From NCBI GenBank assembly GCA_017301995.1, contig JAFLEH010000032.1, positions 24,860 to 88,859 on the forward strand: a DNA stretch of 64,000 nt, read 5' to 3'. The notes beneath the pieces were generated by a model that was given only the letters and a program-made list of their open reading frames with translations, was not told the origin of the DNA and did not search any database. The position numbers and the translations under genes were made by a program. The stretch comes from Verrucomicrobiota bacterium (lineage in GTDB: Bacteria > Verrucomicrobiota > Verrucomicrobiia > Verrucomicrobiales > Akkermansiaceae). This document shows positions 10,268 to 19,663 of the stretch, piece after piece; positions within the stretch are counted from its first letter, which is position 1, and each line of letters starts with the position of its first letter.

Positions 10268-10301
10268 CGGGTCTGGACTTCGGTCCAGGCCCGTTCTTTC
10301 T
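10268..10301 (+). terminator. Strong intrinsic terminator
   Basis: An 11-bp stem (10268-10278 with 10283-10293, one G-T pair) closes on a TTCG tetraloop and is followed by TTCTTTCT. It lies 23 nt after the stop of the large exported protein and separates it from the defence-like operon. Confidence 0.85.
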
Positions 10302-10510
10302 ATGGATCGATGTGACCCACACGAATATCCAGGGAACCGTTTGCGCGCAGTCAATCAGCAGATATCCATCCAACATCCTAATCCGCCCAATACGATGGCC
10401 GACCAGTTGGACTTGGAGAAGCGGCAAAGGTCCAACAACCACGCCATCTCCCTGTTTTCCGGCTTGCCTCCGGGCATCCGGCCCGCCATTCTCTCAGGCA
10501 TCCGCTCAAA

Positions 10511-13500
10511 ATGCCGACCGTCTTCGACAACATTGCCACGCCTTTTCTGGAAAACGATGCCCGGAACGGGCTGAAAGACGCGCTGGAAGTCGCCCGGCGC
10601 GGGGATTTCTGCGTAGGCTACTTCAACCTGCGCGGCTGGCGCTGCATCGACTCCGTGGTCAATTCCTGGCCGTTGCCCGCATCCGACGTCGAACCTCCCC
10701 CTTGCCGCCTGCTGGTGGGCATGCAGCGCCTGCCCCACGAGCAACTCACCGCGTGGCTGTCGGAATCCGGGGAACGCCCGCCGGACAACAAACGCATGAC
10801 CCAACTCCGCAAGGACGCGGCCCGGGAGTTTCGCAAGCAGCTCACCCTCGGCCACCCGACCGATGCCGACGAGGCCGGCCTCCGCCGCTTGGCCACCCAA
10901 CTCCGCGAAAAGCGCGTTCGGGTGAAGTTGTTTCTCAAGCACCCCCTCCACGCAAAGCTCTACCTCGCCCACCGCGATGACGCATTCCACCCGATCATCG
11001 CCTACCTCGGCAGCAGCAATCTCACCCTTTCCGGCTTGAAATCCCAGGGCGAACTCAACATTGATGTCCCGGACCCCGATGCCGCGGAAAAACTCCATCG
11101 GTGGTTCGAGGATCGCTGGGATGATTCGCGCTGCCTCGATATCAGCGAAGAACTCGTCGAGATCATCAACGAAAGCTGGGCGGGCGAGCGCCTGCTCCCT
11201 CCCTATCATATCTATCTGAAAATGGCCTGGCATCTCTCCCAGGACGCCCGCGACGGCATCAAGGAGTTCCGGGTGCCCCATGAGATCAGCCACTATCTAC
11301 TGCCGTTTCAGGAAAAGGCCGTCCAACTCGCCTGCCGCCACCTCAACAAACGCGGCGGCGTGCTCGTGGGTGATGTCGTCGGCCTCGGCAAAACCCGCGT
11401 CGCCTCCGCCATAGCCCGCGTCATGGCCGACGACCAGATGTTGGAAACCCTCATCCTATGCCCGAAAAACCTGACCTCCATGTGGGAGGATTACGCCCAC
11501 AAGTTCGGCCTTCGCGCGCCCAAGGTGCTCTCCCAGAGCATCGCCATCCGGGAGTTGCCCAAACTGCCGCGCTACCGTCTCGTCATTATCGACGAATCCC
11601 ACAATTTCCGCAACAGCGAGGGGAAAATCTACAAGGCCATCCATGATTACCTCGAGCGCAACGATTGCAAGGTCGTGCTGCTCTCCGCCACGCCGTATAA
11701 CAAAACCTACCTCGACCTCGCCGCACAACTGAAGCTGTTTCTCAACGAACAGCACGATCTGGGCATCCGTCCGGAAGCCCACTTCCGCGCCATCGGCGGC
11801 GAGGCGCAGTTCGTTCTCAAAACCGGCGGCGGCATCCAGTTATCCTCCCTGGCCGCCTTCGCGAAAAGCGAACAACCCGACGACTGGCGCGAAATCATGC
11901 GCCTCTTTCTGGTGCGCCGCACCCGTTCCTTCATCATCAAGAACTACGCCGACACCGACGAACGCGACGGCCGCGCTTTCCTCACCCTGCCTACCGGCGA
12001 GTGGATGTATTTTCCCACCCGCAAGCCGGCCTCGGTAAAATTCCGCTCCAATCCCGACGATACCGGCGACCCCTGCGCCCGCTTGTTCCGCGAGGAGATC
12101 GTCCAGACCATCGACTCCCTACATCTGCCCCGCTACGGCCGCAGCCTTTACAAGAAGGACCCGCTGCCGCCGGACCTCACGGCCACTGACAAACAGATTC
12201 TCGACGACCTGTCCCGCGCCGGTCCGCGCATGAAGGGCTTCTGCCGCACCAATCTTTTCAAGCGCCTCGAAAGCTCCGCCCACGCCTTCCTGCTCTCCGT
12301 CCACCGCCACATCCTGCGCAATTACCTCGAAATCCACGCGCTGGAAAACCAACTCCCCCTGCCAATCGGCCAACAGGACTCCATTTTATTGGACACCCGA
12401 CTGCGCGATCAGGGTGATGGCGAACTCGATCTCGACGACTCCGAGCAGGATCTTCCGCCGCTCGGTCAGTGGGACGAGAGCCACTACCGCGCCGAAGCCG
12501 CGTCGCTCTACCAATTCATTTCCACCAAACAAACCTCCCGCTACAAGTGGCTGCGCACCGATGTCTTCAAGAAGACCCTGCTGCGCGATCTTAGGACGGA
12601 TGCCGCCGCTCTCCGCGGCATTCTGCAGAATTCCGCCGACATTCCCCCGGCCAAAGACTTCAAACTTCAGGCCCTGATTCGCTTGGTCGGCAGTGACGCA
12701 CCCAACGACAAGTTTGTCCTCTTCACCCAATTCGCCGACACCGCCCGCTATCTCGCCGCCGCATTGCATGACGCTGGTGTCGAGGGCGTCGATTGCGCCA
12801 CCGGCGATTCCGAGAATCCGGCCGCGCAAGCCTGGCGTTTCTCTCCGGAATCCAACGAAAAACTCAGGGAATACCCGCCCTCCAGACAAACCCGCGTCCT
12901 CATCGCCACCGATGTGCTCTCGGAAGGCCAGAACCTTCAGGATGCCTGCCGCGTCATCAACTACGATCTCCCCTGGGCCATCATCCGCCTGATCCAGCGC
13001 GCCGGCCGCGTGGACCGCATCGGCCAGAAAGCGGACACCATCCACTGCTATTCCTTCCTGCCCGCCGACGGGGTCGAAAACATCATCAAACTCCGCAAAC
13101 GGCTCATCCACCGCCTCCGGGAAAACGAGGAGGTCGTCGGCTCCGACGAATCGTTCTTCGAGGACCAGACCCCCGCCGATGAGGAGGGCCTGCGCAACCT
13201 CTACGATGAAAAATCCGGCATCCTCGACGAACCGGCCGACGACGAGGTCGATCTCACCTCCGAAGCCTTCGAAATCTGGGCGCAGGCAATCAAAAACAAC
13301 CCCGAACTCCGCAAAGCCATCGAGGCGCTGCCCGATGTGGTTTTCGCCACCAAGGCCCACACCCCCGATCCCGAACGCCCGGACCTCACGCCTCCCGGCG
13401 TACTCACCTACATCCGCACCCCGCAGGATCACGACGCCCTGCTCTGGATGGATGCCGCGGGCAACACCGTTTCCGAATCCCCCGTCCGCATCCTCCGCCA

Positions 13501-13921
13501 GGCAAAATGCGAGCCGGACACACCCGCCTTGCCGCGCCGCACGGACCACCACAAGCTGGTCGCCCGCGCCACCAAAATCGTCGAGGATGAACGCCGGACG
13601 ATCCAGTCCGGCCAACTCGGCACCCGCCGCGGCGCCCGCTTCCGCGTGTATGAAAGGCTCCAGGACTACCTAAGCCACCGCGAGGGCGACCTCTTTCTAA
13701 CCGACCAGGTCCGCGCCGCCATCCAGGCGGTTTACGACCACCCGCTCACCACCGAGGCCGTGGACAAGCTCAACCGCCAGCTCCGCTCCAACATCTCCGA
13801 CGACGACCTCGCCGCCCTCGTCACCACCCTCCACCGCGACGACCGCCTCGTCATCGTCAACCTCCACGACGAACCCGCCAAAGATCCGCGCATCCTCTGC
13901 TCCATCGGGCTCGCGGATTGA
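10511..13921 (+). CDS. PLD-domain SNF2-type helicase (defence-like)
   Basis: A protein of 1136 residues. The N-terminal part carries a phospholipase-D-like domain with an HxK motif near 146 (HAKLYLAHRDD) and the following GSSNLT. Superfamily 2 helicase motifs follow: Walker A GDVVGLGKTR near 288, DESH box (VIIDESHNF) near 358, SATP (LLSATPYNKT) near 395, and motif VI (QRAGRVDRIGQ) near 826. The helicase core is intact. PLD plus SNF2-like helicases of this kind occur beside large DNA methylases in restriction-like anti-phage loci such as DISARM and Hma. Here the methylase follows after a two-gene toxin-antitoxin module, all on one strand with very small gaps. Role inferred: ATP-driven recognition or processing of foreign DNA. 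Confidence 0.8.
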   Translation: MPTVFDNIATPFLENDARNGLKDALEVARRGDFCVGYFNLRGWRCIDSVVNSWPLPASDVEPPPCRLLVGMQRLPHEQLTAWLSESGERPPDNKRMTQLRKDAAREFRKQLTLGHPTDADEAGLRRLATQLREKRVRVKLFLKHPLHAKLYLAHRDDAFHPIIAYLGSSNLTLSGLKSQGELNIDVPDPDAAEKLHRWFEDRWDDSRCLDISEELVEIINESWAGERLLPPYHIYLKMAWHLSQDARDGIKEFRVPHEISHYLLPFQEKAVQLACRHLNKRGGVLVGDVVGLGKTRVASAIARVMADDQMLETLILCPKNLTSMWEDYAHKFGLRAPKVLSQSIAIRELPKLPRYRLVIIDESHNFRNSEGKIYKAIHDYLERNDCKVVLLSATPYNKTYLDLAAQLKLFLNEQHDLGIRPEAHFRAIGGEAQFVLKTGGGIQLSSLAAFAKSEQPDDWREIMRLFLVRRTRSFIIKNYADTDERDGRAFLTLPTGEWMYFPTRKPASVKFRSNPDDTGDPCARLFREEIVQTIDSLHLPRYGRSLYKKDPLPPDLTATDKQILDDLSRAGPRMKGFCRTNLFKRLESSAHAFLLSVHRHILRNYLEIHALENQLPLPIGQQDSILLDTRLRDQGDGELDLDDSEQDLPPLGQWDESHYRAEAASLYQFISTKQTSRYKWLRTDVFKKTLLRDLRTDAAALRGILQNSADIPPAKDFKLQALIRLVGSDAPNDKFVLFTQFADTARYLAAALHDAGVEGVDCATGDSENPAAQAWRFSPESNEKLREYPPSRQTRVLIATDVLSEGQNLQDACRVINYDLPWAIIRLIQRAGRVDRIGQKADTIHCYSFLPADGVENIIKLRKRLIHRLRENEEVVGSDESFFEDQTPADEEGLRNLYDEKSGILDEPADDEVDLTSEAFEIWAQAIKNNPELRKAIEALPDVVFATKAHTPDPERPDLTPPGVLTYIRTPQDHDALLWMDAAGNTVSESPVRILRQAKCEPDTPALPRRTDHHKLVARATKIVEDERRTIQSGQLGTRRGARFRVYERLQDYLSHREGDLFLTDQVRAAIQAVYDHPLTTEAVDKLNRQLRSNISDDDLAALVTTLHRDDRLVIVNLHDEPAKDPRILCSIGLAD

Positions 13922-13928
13922 AAATTGC

Positions 13929-13956
13929 TTGCAAAACGCTATCATGGCGCTATCAT
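13929..13956 (+). promoter_or_regulatory. Candidate promoter/operator of the toxin-antitoxin pair
   Basis: A -35-like TTGCAA (13929-13934) and a -10-like TATCAT (13951-13956) are spaced by 16 nt, just before the antitoxin ATG at 13963. The spacer contains a direct repeat, CGCTATCAT at 13937-13945 and again at 13948-13956 (period 11 nt). A repeat on one helix face is what an RHH antitoxin would bind for autoregulation. The position is suggestive, not proven. Confidence 0.5.
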
Positions 13957-13962
13957 TCACCC

Positions 13963-14190
13963 ATGCCTGACATCCTTATCCGCAATCTCCCGCCCGTGCT
14001 GCATGCCCGGCTCAAAGCCGCCGCCGCCAGCCACCGCCGCTCCGTGACCCAGGAAGCCATCGCCATCATCGACGAAAAACTGGGGTCGGAGTCAGCCACC
14101 CCGGCTTCCCGCTTGCCGGAGCCCATCAAGCCCCGCCGCCCCATCACCATGGAGGAAACCCTCCGCTACATCGATGAAGGTCAGCGCTGA
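13963..14190 (+). CDS. Ribbon-helix-helix antitoxin (FitA-like)
   Basis: A 75-residue protein that begins PDILIRNLPPVLHARLKAAA and continues HRRSVTQEAIAIIDEKL. This is the beta strand plus two helices of the FitA/Arc type of RHH DNA-binding fold. The C-terminal 30 residues (EPIKPRRPITMEETLRYIDEG) would be the toxin-neutralising tail. The start at 13963 follows the promoter-like sequence. The gene lies 11 nt before the PIN toxin, the normal antitoxin-first order of VapBC/FitAB modules. Confidence 0.8.
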   Translation: MPDILIRNLPPVLHARLKAAAASHRRSVTQEAIAIIDEKLGSESATPASRLPEPIKPRRPITMEETLRYIDEGQR

Positions 14191-14201
14191 TTCGCCCAAC
14201 C

Positions 14202-14615
14202 ATGATCCTTGCCGACACGAACCTGATTATTCCGCTGCTAATCGAACATGAGCATCGGGAAAAAGCCCTGCGGCTGTTTCAGGCTGATGCCGACTGGCAT
14301 TTGCCGGATTGGTGGCAGATCGAACTCACCAATGTCTTGCGCAATTACCACCGTGCCGGACTGTTCACTCTGGACGAACTGACTGCCGTTCAGCGCCGGG
14401 TTTCCCAGCTTCTGCCCGTCTACAACACCCACCCGGTGGATCTCATCGAAACCCTCCGCATCGCCTGCGAGTCCAACATTTCCGCCTACGACGCCCGCTT
14501 CATCGCGCTGGCCCGCTCGTTCCGCCTGAAACTCGTCACCGAGGACACCCGCCTCCGCAAAGCCTGTCCGGCGGACACCCTCTCGTTGGACGAAGCCATC
14601 GCCGCTTTCCCATGA
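14202..14615 (+). CDS. PIN-domain ribonuclease toxin (VapC-like)
   Basis: A 137-residue PIN domain. The acidic active-site residues are visible: Asp in MILADTNLII near residue 5, Glu in QIELTNVLRNY, Asp in SAYDARFIALA, and Asp in LVTEDTRLRK. VapC toxins cleave RNA, often tRNA or rRNA, and are held in check by the RHH partner encoded just upstream. The stop codon overlaps the methylase start (ATGA at 14612-14615), so toxin and methylase are translationally coupled. That is unusual for a free-standing toxin-antitoxin cassette and ties it into the defence operon. Confidence 0.85.
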   Translation: MILADTNLIIPLLIEHEHREKALRLFQADADWHLPDWWQIELTNVLRNYHRAGLFTLDELTAVQRRVSQLLPVYNTHPVDLIETLRIACESNISAYDARFIALARSFRLKLVTEDTRLRKACPADTLSLDEAIAAFP

Positions 14616-17600
14616 CCCCGAAACTCGACCCCCGCTCCGCGCGCCAGCATCTCCAGGCCTTCCGCTTCGCCGATCTCTTCGTCGAGGATCTCGGCTGGAA
14701 CCACCCGGAACGCGCCAAACCCCTCGTTTTCGAGCAGGACGGCACGCCCTATCAGGCCCGCGAGATTTCCCAGCTTTCCGGCTTCCGCGTGCTGGAAGTC
14801 ACCGCCACCACTCCCGACGGGCCGTTTCCCGACGCGAAAACCCAGCAGGCGCTGTGGAAAAAAATCTCCCCGCTCGCGGTCGAGAATCTCCTCATTTTCG
14901 TCGATCCCGCCCGCACTCGCTCGGCGTGGCTGTGGATGAAACGCGATGGCAAAAAGACCCACCCGCGCCGCCACCACTACCTCAAGGGCCAGCCCGGCGA
15001 CCTCTTTCTATCCAAACTCGCGTCCCTTGTCGTCGATCTGTCCGAACTCGACGAAGACGGCAACATCCCCATCACCGAGACCGCCCGCCGCGTCCGCGAG
15101 GGCCTCGATATCGAAACGGTCACCAAGGCATTCTTCCGCGATTTTCAGGAGGAGCACGGCAAATTGCTGGAAGCCATCGAGGGCATCCCCGATCCCGGCG
15201 AGCGCCGCTGGTATGCCTCCGTCCTGCTCAATCGTCTGATGTTCATCTGGTTCCTCCAGCGCAAGGGCTTCCTCGATGTGGGCCGCAACAAGGTCGGCAA
15301 CCTCGACTACCTCCCGGAAAAACTCGCCGCCTCACAGGCCGACGGGAAAAACCGCTTCTTCTCCCGGTTCCTGCGCGATCTGTTTTTCGAGGGTTTCGCC
15401 AAAACCGCGGAAAAGCGCGAGCCCGTCGGCACCGTGCCGTTGGGTGACATCCCCTATCTCAATGGCGGCCTGTTCCTCCCCCACGGCATTGAGGCACGCA
15501 TCGAGGGCGAGGCGCTGTTCGCCAAGGCCTACGCCAAAATCAAGGTGCCCGATGCGGTATTCGCGGATCTCTTCGCGCTGTTCGCCGCCTACTCCTGGTC
15601 GCTCAACGACACGCCCGGCGGCGACGACCGCGAGATCAACCCGGATGTGCTCGGCTATATTTTCGAAAAATATATCAATCAGAAGGAATTCGGGGCGTAC
15701 TACACCCGTCCGGAAATCACCGATTACCTGTGCGAGCAAACCATCCACCAGCTCGTGCTCGACCGCGTGAACGCGTCCTACGACGCGGCGAAAAAACTCC
15801 ACGAGACCGCCCCCAAGGCTTTTCCCGCGCCGCGCCGCTACGAGTCCATCGAGGACCTCCTGCTCCACGCCACCGGCCCGGTCTGCCAGAAGGTCCTTCA
15901 GGACATCCTGCCGCGCCTGTCGTTGTTGGATCCGGCCTGCGGTTCCGGGGCTTTCCTCGTCGCCGCGCTCAAGACCCTGCTCAATCTCTACACCGCGCTC
16001 GTCGGCCGTTGTGAGGCGCTCGCCCACGCGCCCATCCTCCAGTGGATCGAACACGAGAAAAAGCAGCACAAGGCACCTGTCGCCTACTGGCTCAAGAAGA
16101 AAATCGTCACCGAAAACCTCTACGGCGTGGACCTCATGGAGGAGGCCACGGAAATCGCCAAACTCCGGCTCTTCCTCACCCTCGTCGCCTCGGCCGAGTC
16201 CCGCGACCAGCTCGAACCGCTCCCCAACATCGAGTTCAACCTGCTCCCCGGCAACTCGCTCATCGGCCTGCTCCATGTCGATCCCGCCAAGTTCGAAGGG
16301 AGCGCGGGCGTCTCGCCGGCCTCTTCCAAAAAGCGCCTCCAACAGGCCCGCATCACCCTCGCCTACGAGGAGGCCCTCGGTTTCACCACCGAAACCACCA
16401 CCGCCCCCACCACCAGGGAGAAACAGCAGGCCCACATCGCCATCAAGCAATCCGCCAAATACGACGAGCTGCTCCGCAAGAAGAACGAGCGCATCGACCT
16501 CTACAAAAAATCCACTTCCCTCTTCAAGGACCTCGCCGGCCTCAAACGCGACATCGACGCCCTCAAAACCGAGGCCCGCGCCATCCTCGACCAACTCCTC
16601 CTCGACCAGTTTCAAGCCCTTGGCATCCAGTTCGAGCAAGCCACTTGGATTCCAGGATCTTCCACCGCCGAAGCAAAGAAATCTTCAGCCCCAACGGGGC
16701 GAACCCTACCAGCCCAGGGCCACGCCGCCTCTTCAGCCCCAACGGGGCGCAACATAACAGCCCAGGGCAACGCCCTGGGTTCCGAACCAGAAACGAACCA
16801 AGCCCTGAAGGGGCGCAACATCCCCGGCGGCAAGGAAGGCAAACCCGAAAAACGCCCCCTCAAACTCGCCGACATCCAGGCCCTCCAACCCTTCCACTGG
16901 GCCTACGAGTTCGACGACATCATCGTCAACCGCGGCGGCTTCGACGCCATCATCACCAATCCGCCGTGGGAAGTCTGGAAACCCCAGGCCAAGGAGTTTT
17001 TCAACGACTACGCGCCACACCTGATGGTGAACAACACCACGATCAAGGAGTTTGAAAAGGAACAAGCGAAGCTTCTGGCAGACCCAGAAATCCGCGATGC
17101 TTGGTTATCTTACCTCTCCCTCTTTCCGCATGTTTCGTCGTACTTTCGCACATCCCCTCAATACCCGCACCAGATCAGCGTGGTGGGCGGCAAGAAAACC
17201 GGAACGGACATCAATCTCTACAAACTGTTCACCGAACAATGTGTCACGCTTCTTACTGAGAATGGACGCTGCGGGTTCATCGTCCCAACCGGACTTTATA
17301 GCGATCTTGGGTCAACCGGCCTCCGCGAAATGATCTTCACCCGAACGCGTGTCACGCAGATGTTTGGCATTTCAAACGAGCGATTCCTATTTGAGGGAGT
17401 GGACCATAGATTCAAGATCTGCATCGGCTCCTTCCAAAAGAGCGGAGCAACGAGGGAGTTCGCGGCAGCCTTCCGCATCAATCCCCGCGAAGCGCTTGCC
17501 GCCAAGGATCTGGAATCATTCTTCCACACGCCAGCCCAGCATGTGACCCTGCGAGTGGCGGACATCCGCCGCCTATCGCCCGACTCGATCTCGATCATCG

Positions 17601-18469
17601 AGTTTCGCAGTCCCCTCGATACCGAGATCGTCTTCAAAAGCACCTCACATCCGCGCCTTGCCGAAGACCTCGGCGACGGATGGGGCATTCGCCTCCAAAG
17701 CGAATTCCACATGACCAATGACAGCCACCTCTTCCAAGTCGAGAAGCGAGATGACTTTCTACCATTGTTCGAGGGCAAGATGATCCACCACTTCGACCAT
17801 CGCTTTGCCGAGGCGCGCTACTGGGTCGATCCCGCGGAAGCCCGCGCGGCAGTGCTCGGGCGCGTTGAAGACTGCGGCCAGATGCTAGACTACCAGGCAT
17901 TTCGGCTGGGCATCCGCAAGATTGCAAGAACATCGGATGAGCGGACTTTAATTGGCACAATCGTTCCGCCGAATTTCCATGGCGAGAGCTTCCAAACCGT
18001 CCGAACTTTCGAGAGAGGCGAAAGGATTGTTGGAAACGACACGCTGCTTTACCTTTGCGCCGTGTGGAGCACGCTGACATTGGATTACCTCTTGCGCATG
18101 AGGGTGAGTGCCAATGTGAATTTCTTCTATATGTATCAACTCCCCATCCCCCGCCTCACCTCTGCCGATCCCGACTTCCGGCCCTTGGTGGAACGGGCGG
18201 CGCGGTTGGTGGGCACCACGGCGGAGTTTGATGATTTGCTGGTGGAGGTCTTCGGCAAGAAGGCCACTCACAAGACCCACGGCGTGACCGACCCGCAGGA
18301 CCGGCTGACCCTGCGCGCGCAGATCGACGCCTTGGTCGCCCGCCTCTACGACCTCACCATCCCCGAGTTCCAGCACATCCTAGGCACCTTCCCGCTGGTA
18401 GACGAAAGCGTCAAAAGCCAGACCCTCAACACCTACCGCGAGCTTGTCAAACTGGGCAAATTCGCGTAA
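14612..18469 (+). CDS. Eco57I-class DNA adenine methylase
   Basis: The ATG at 14612 overlaps the toxin stop; 1285 residues. Gamma-class N6-adenine methylase motifs are clear: motif I (DPACGSGAFL) near 440 for S-adenosylmethionine binding and motif IV (TNPPW) near 783 for catalysis. An N-terminal domain of about 400 residues precedes them, and a TaqI-type target-recognition region follows (about 930-1200). Such large single-chain methylases occur in type IIG, BREX, DISARM and Hma systems. Between the motifs, residues of about 690-740 are encoded by a palindromic repeat element (16684-16824) that keeps the frame open; this stretch is low-complexity and probably a surface loop. No clear nuclease motif was seen, so nuclease activity may come from the helicase PLD domain or another partner. 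Confidence 0.85.
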   Translation: MTPKLDPRSARQHLQAFRFADLFVEDLGWNHPERAKPLVFEQDGTPYQAREISQLSGFRVLEVTATTPDGPFPDAKTQQALWKKISPLAVENLLIFVDPARTRSAWLWMKRDGKKTHPRRHHYLKGQPGDLFLSKLASLVVDLSELDEDGNIPITETARRVREGLDIETVTKAFFRDFQEEHGKLLEAIEGIPDPGERRWYASVLLNRLMFIWFLQRKGFLDVGRNKVGNLDYLPEKLAASQADGKNRFFSRFLRDLFFEGFAKTAEKREPVGTVPLGDIPYLNGGLFLPHGIEARIEGEALFAKAYAKIKVPDAVFADLFALFAAYSWSLNDTPGGDDREINPDVLGYIFEKYINQKEFGAYYTRPEITDYLCEQTIHQLVLDRVNASYDAAKKLHETAPKAFPAPRRYESIEDLLLHATGPVCQKVLQDILPRLSLLDPACGSGAFLVAALKTLLNLYTALVGRCEALAHAPILQWIEHEKKQHKAPVAYWLKKKIVTENLYGVDLMEEATEIAKLRLFLTLVASAESRDQLEPLPNIEFNLLPGNSLIGLLHVDPAKFEGSAGVSPASSKKRLQQARITLAYEEALGFTTETTTAPTTREKQQAHIAIKQSAKYDELLRKKNERIDLYKKSTSLFKDLAGLKRDIDALKTEARAILDQLLLDQFQALGIQFEQATWIPGSSTAEAKKSSAPTGRTLPAQGHAASSAPTGRNITAQGNALGSEPETNQALKGRNIPGGKEGKPEKRPLKLADIQALQPFHWAYEFDDIIVNRGGFDAIITNPPWEVWKPQAKEFFNDYAPHLMVNNTTIKEFEKEQAKLLADPEIRDAWLSYLSLFPHVSSYFRTSPQYPHQISVVGGKKTGTDINLYKLFTEQCVTLLTENGRCGFIVPTGLYSDLGSTGLREMIFTRTRVTQMFGISNERFLFEGVDHRFKICIGSFQKSGATREFAAAFRINPREALAAKDLESFFHTPAQHVTLRVADIRRLSPDSISIIEFRSPLDTEIVFKSTSHPRLAEDLGDGWGIRLQSEFHMTNDSHLFQVEKRDDFLPLFEGKMIHHFDHRFAEARYWVDPAEARAAVLGRVEDCGQMLDYQAFRLGIRKIARTSDERTLIGTIVPPNFHGESFQTVRTFERGERIVGNDTLLYLCAVWSTLTLDYLLRMRVSANVNFFYMYQLPIPRLTSADPDFRPLVERAARLVGTTAEFDDLLVEVFGKKATHKTHGVTDPQDRLTLRAQIDALVARLYDLTIPEFQHILGTFPLVDESVKSQTLNTYRELVKLGKFA
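16684..16824 (+). repeat. Palindromic repeat element inside the methylase gene
   Basis: Four hairpins lie head to tail: GCCCC-AAC-GGGGC at 16688-16700 and again at 16736-16748, CCCAGGGC-AAC-GCCCTGGG at 16761-16779, and GCCC-TGAAG-GGGC at 16802-16814. The first two units are imperfect direct repeats (TTCAGCCCCAACGGGGCG followed by a CAGCCCAGGGC block). The unit looks like an intergenic REP-type repeat, yet here it is translated in frame as part of the methylase. Confidence 0.8.
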
Positions 18470-18484
18470 GCCACATCCACCGCC

Positions 18485-19663
18485 ATGCTCCGCAGCATCC
18501 AGATCAAGAACTTCAAAGCCATTGCCGACAGCGGCCGGATCGAACTGACTCCGCTAACCGTGTTTGTGGGTCACAACGGCACCGGTAAAAGCAGTGTGCT
18601 GGAGGCATTGGAGTTTTTCCACCAATATGTGCGCTGGGGACTCGATGAAGCCGTGGCACCTTGGTATGATCTGGATCACATTCTCTGGCAGGGGCAGGAT
18701 CGGGAGACTCCCCGGAAGGGCGATCAATTTTATCCCCATCCTCTGGATATTACCCTCGTCGGCCGCAGTAAGAAAAACTGGCGCGCTTCATTGACCCTCG
18801 GGCGACTTGCGGAGAATGTCGGCGATTTCAAAGCTCGGTCGATCGAACCGAAGCTGGAGACCTGCTTAATCGACAGGACCGGGCTGTGGCGGCGCAAATT
18901 CGGGGAACCCGCAACCAGAAGGCTCGCCGGGCAGACCGAAGAAGTGGTCTCCCTGGCCAGGGGACAATCCGTTCTGGCGGATGCTCCCATGGGGCTTGAT
19001 CGCTGGATGTTTCTCAATCTTGATCCGCTGGCAATCGGACGCCCCCGCATCCGGAGAGGCGGGGGATACAATCCCACGCTCAGCCGCACCGGTGCCACCC
19101 TGTCCGCCTTCCTGCTCAGCTTCCTTGACACAGACCCGGAAGGCTTTGATGCGATGATTGATTCCCTTCGCCATATTCTGCCTTATGTGGCGGACCTGAG
19201 AGCGGAAACCGTGCGTGACATGGTCGAAAGCAGGAGTCTGCTGCGCATGACCGAGGACTTTGGTGCCAAGCACGCGCACCTCCCAGGTTGGGTGCTGTCC
19301 GGCGGCACGCTGCGCCTTCTCGCCATTCTCGCCGCCCTGCGCCACCCGGATGCTCCGGAAGTGCTGTGCATCGAGGAACTCGAAAACGGACTCGATCCCC
19401 GTGCCATCGGTTTCCTTGTCGAGGAGATCCGCTACGCAATTCAGGAGGAGGGAAGGCAGGTTATCGCCACCACTCATTCGCCGTATCTCCTCGACAAGCT
19501 CAGCCTCGCCCACATTGTCACCGTCGAGCGCGAGAACGGCGGGCCGCCGGTTTTCCGTCGTCCGGCGGAAAGCGCGCACCTCAAGCAATGGGCGGAGCGC
19601 TTCGCTCCAGGTTCGCTCTACACCATGGGGCTCTATCGGAAGCGGGAAGGAGGCACCAAGTGA
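18485..19663 (+). CDS. AAA ATPase of the RecF/OLD-like type
   Basis: 392 residues. Walker A is GHNGTGKSS near residue 29 within an SMC/RecF-like N terminus (LRSIQIKNFKAIADSG). An ABC-like SGGTLRLLAILAAL segment follows near 274, then Walker B (VLCIEELENGLDP) near 296 and the H-loop (IATTHSPYLLDKL) near 330. These are all landmarks of the AAA_21/OLD family. It starts 15 nt after the methylase and overlaps the next gene by 4 nt, so it is the third core gene of the helicase-methylase-ATPase set. ATPases of this family drive DNA-end sensing or act with a nuclease partner in several phage-defence systems; the specific role here is inferred. Confidence 0.85.
   Translation: MLRSIQIKNFKAIADSGRIELTPLTVFVGHNGTGKSSVLEALEFFHQYVRWGLDEAVAPWYDLDHILWQGQDRETPRKGDQFYPHPLDITLVGRSKKNWRASLTLGRLAENVGDFKARSIEPKLETCLIDRTGLWRRKFGEPATRRLAGQTEEVVSLARGQSVLADAPMGLDRWMFLNLDPLAIGRPRIRRGGGYNPTLSRTGATLSAFLLSFLDTDPEGFDAMIDSLRHILPYVADLRAETVRDMVESRSLLRMTEDFGAKHAHLPGWVLSGGTLRLLAILAALRHPDAPEVLCIEELENGLDPRAIGFLVEEIRYAIQEEGRQVIATTHSPYLLDKLSLAHIVTVERENGGPPVFRRPAESAHLKQWAERFAPGSLYTMGLYRKREGGTK

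Noticed and set aside
12386..13615. Minus-strand frame of 409 codons inside the helicase gene
   Set aside because: Antisense of a clear helicase with intact motifs; high GC keeps stops rare in this frame.
15332..16639. Minus-strand frame of 435 codons inside the methylase gene
   Set aside because: Antisense shadow with Glu/Gly bias; the plus-strand methylase motifs lie in the same interval.
10511..19663. Assignment of the island to DISARM or BREX
   Set aside because: The hallmark partners drmA, drmB and drmC or brxC, pglZ and brxA are not present; only helicase, methylase and ATPase fit.
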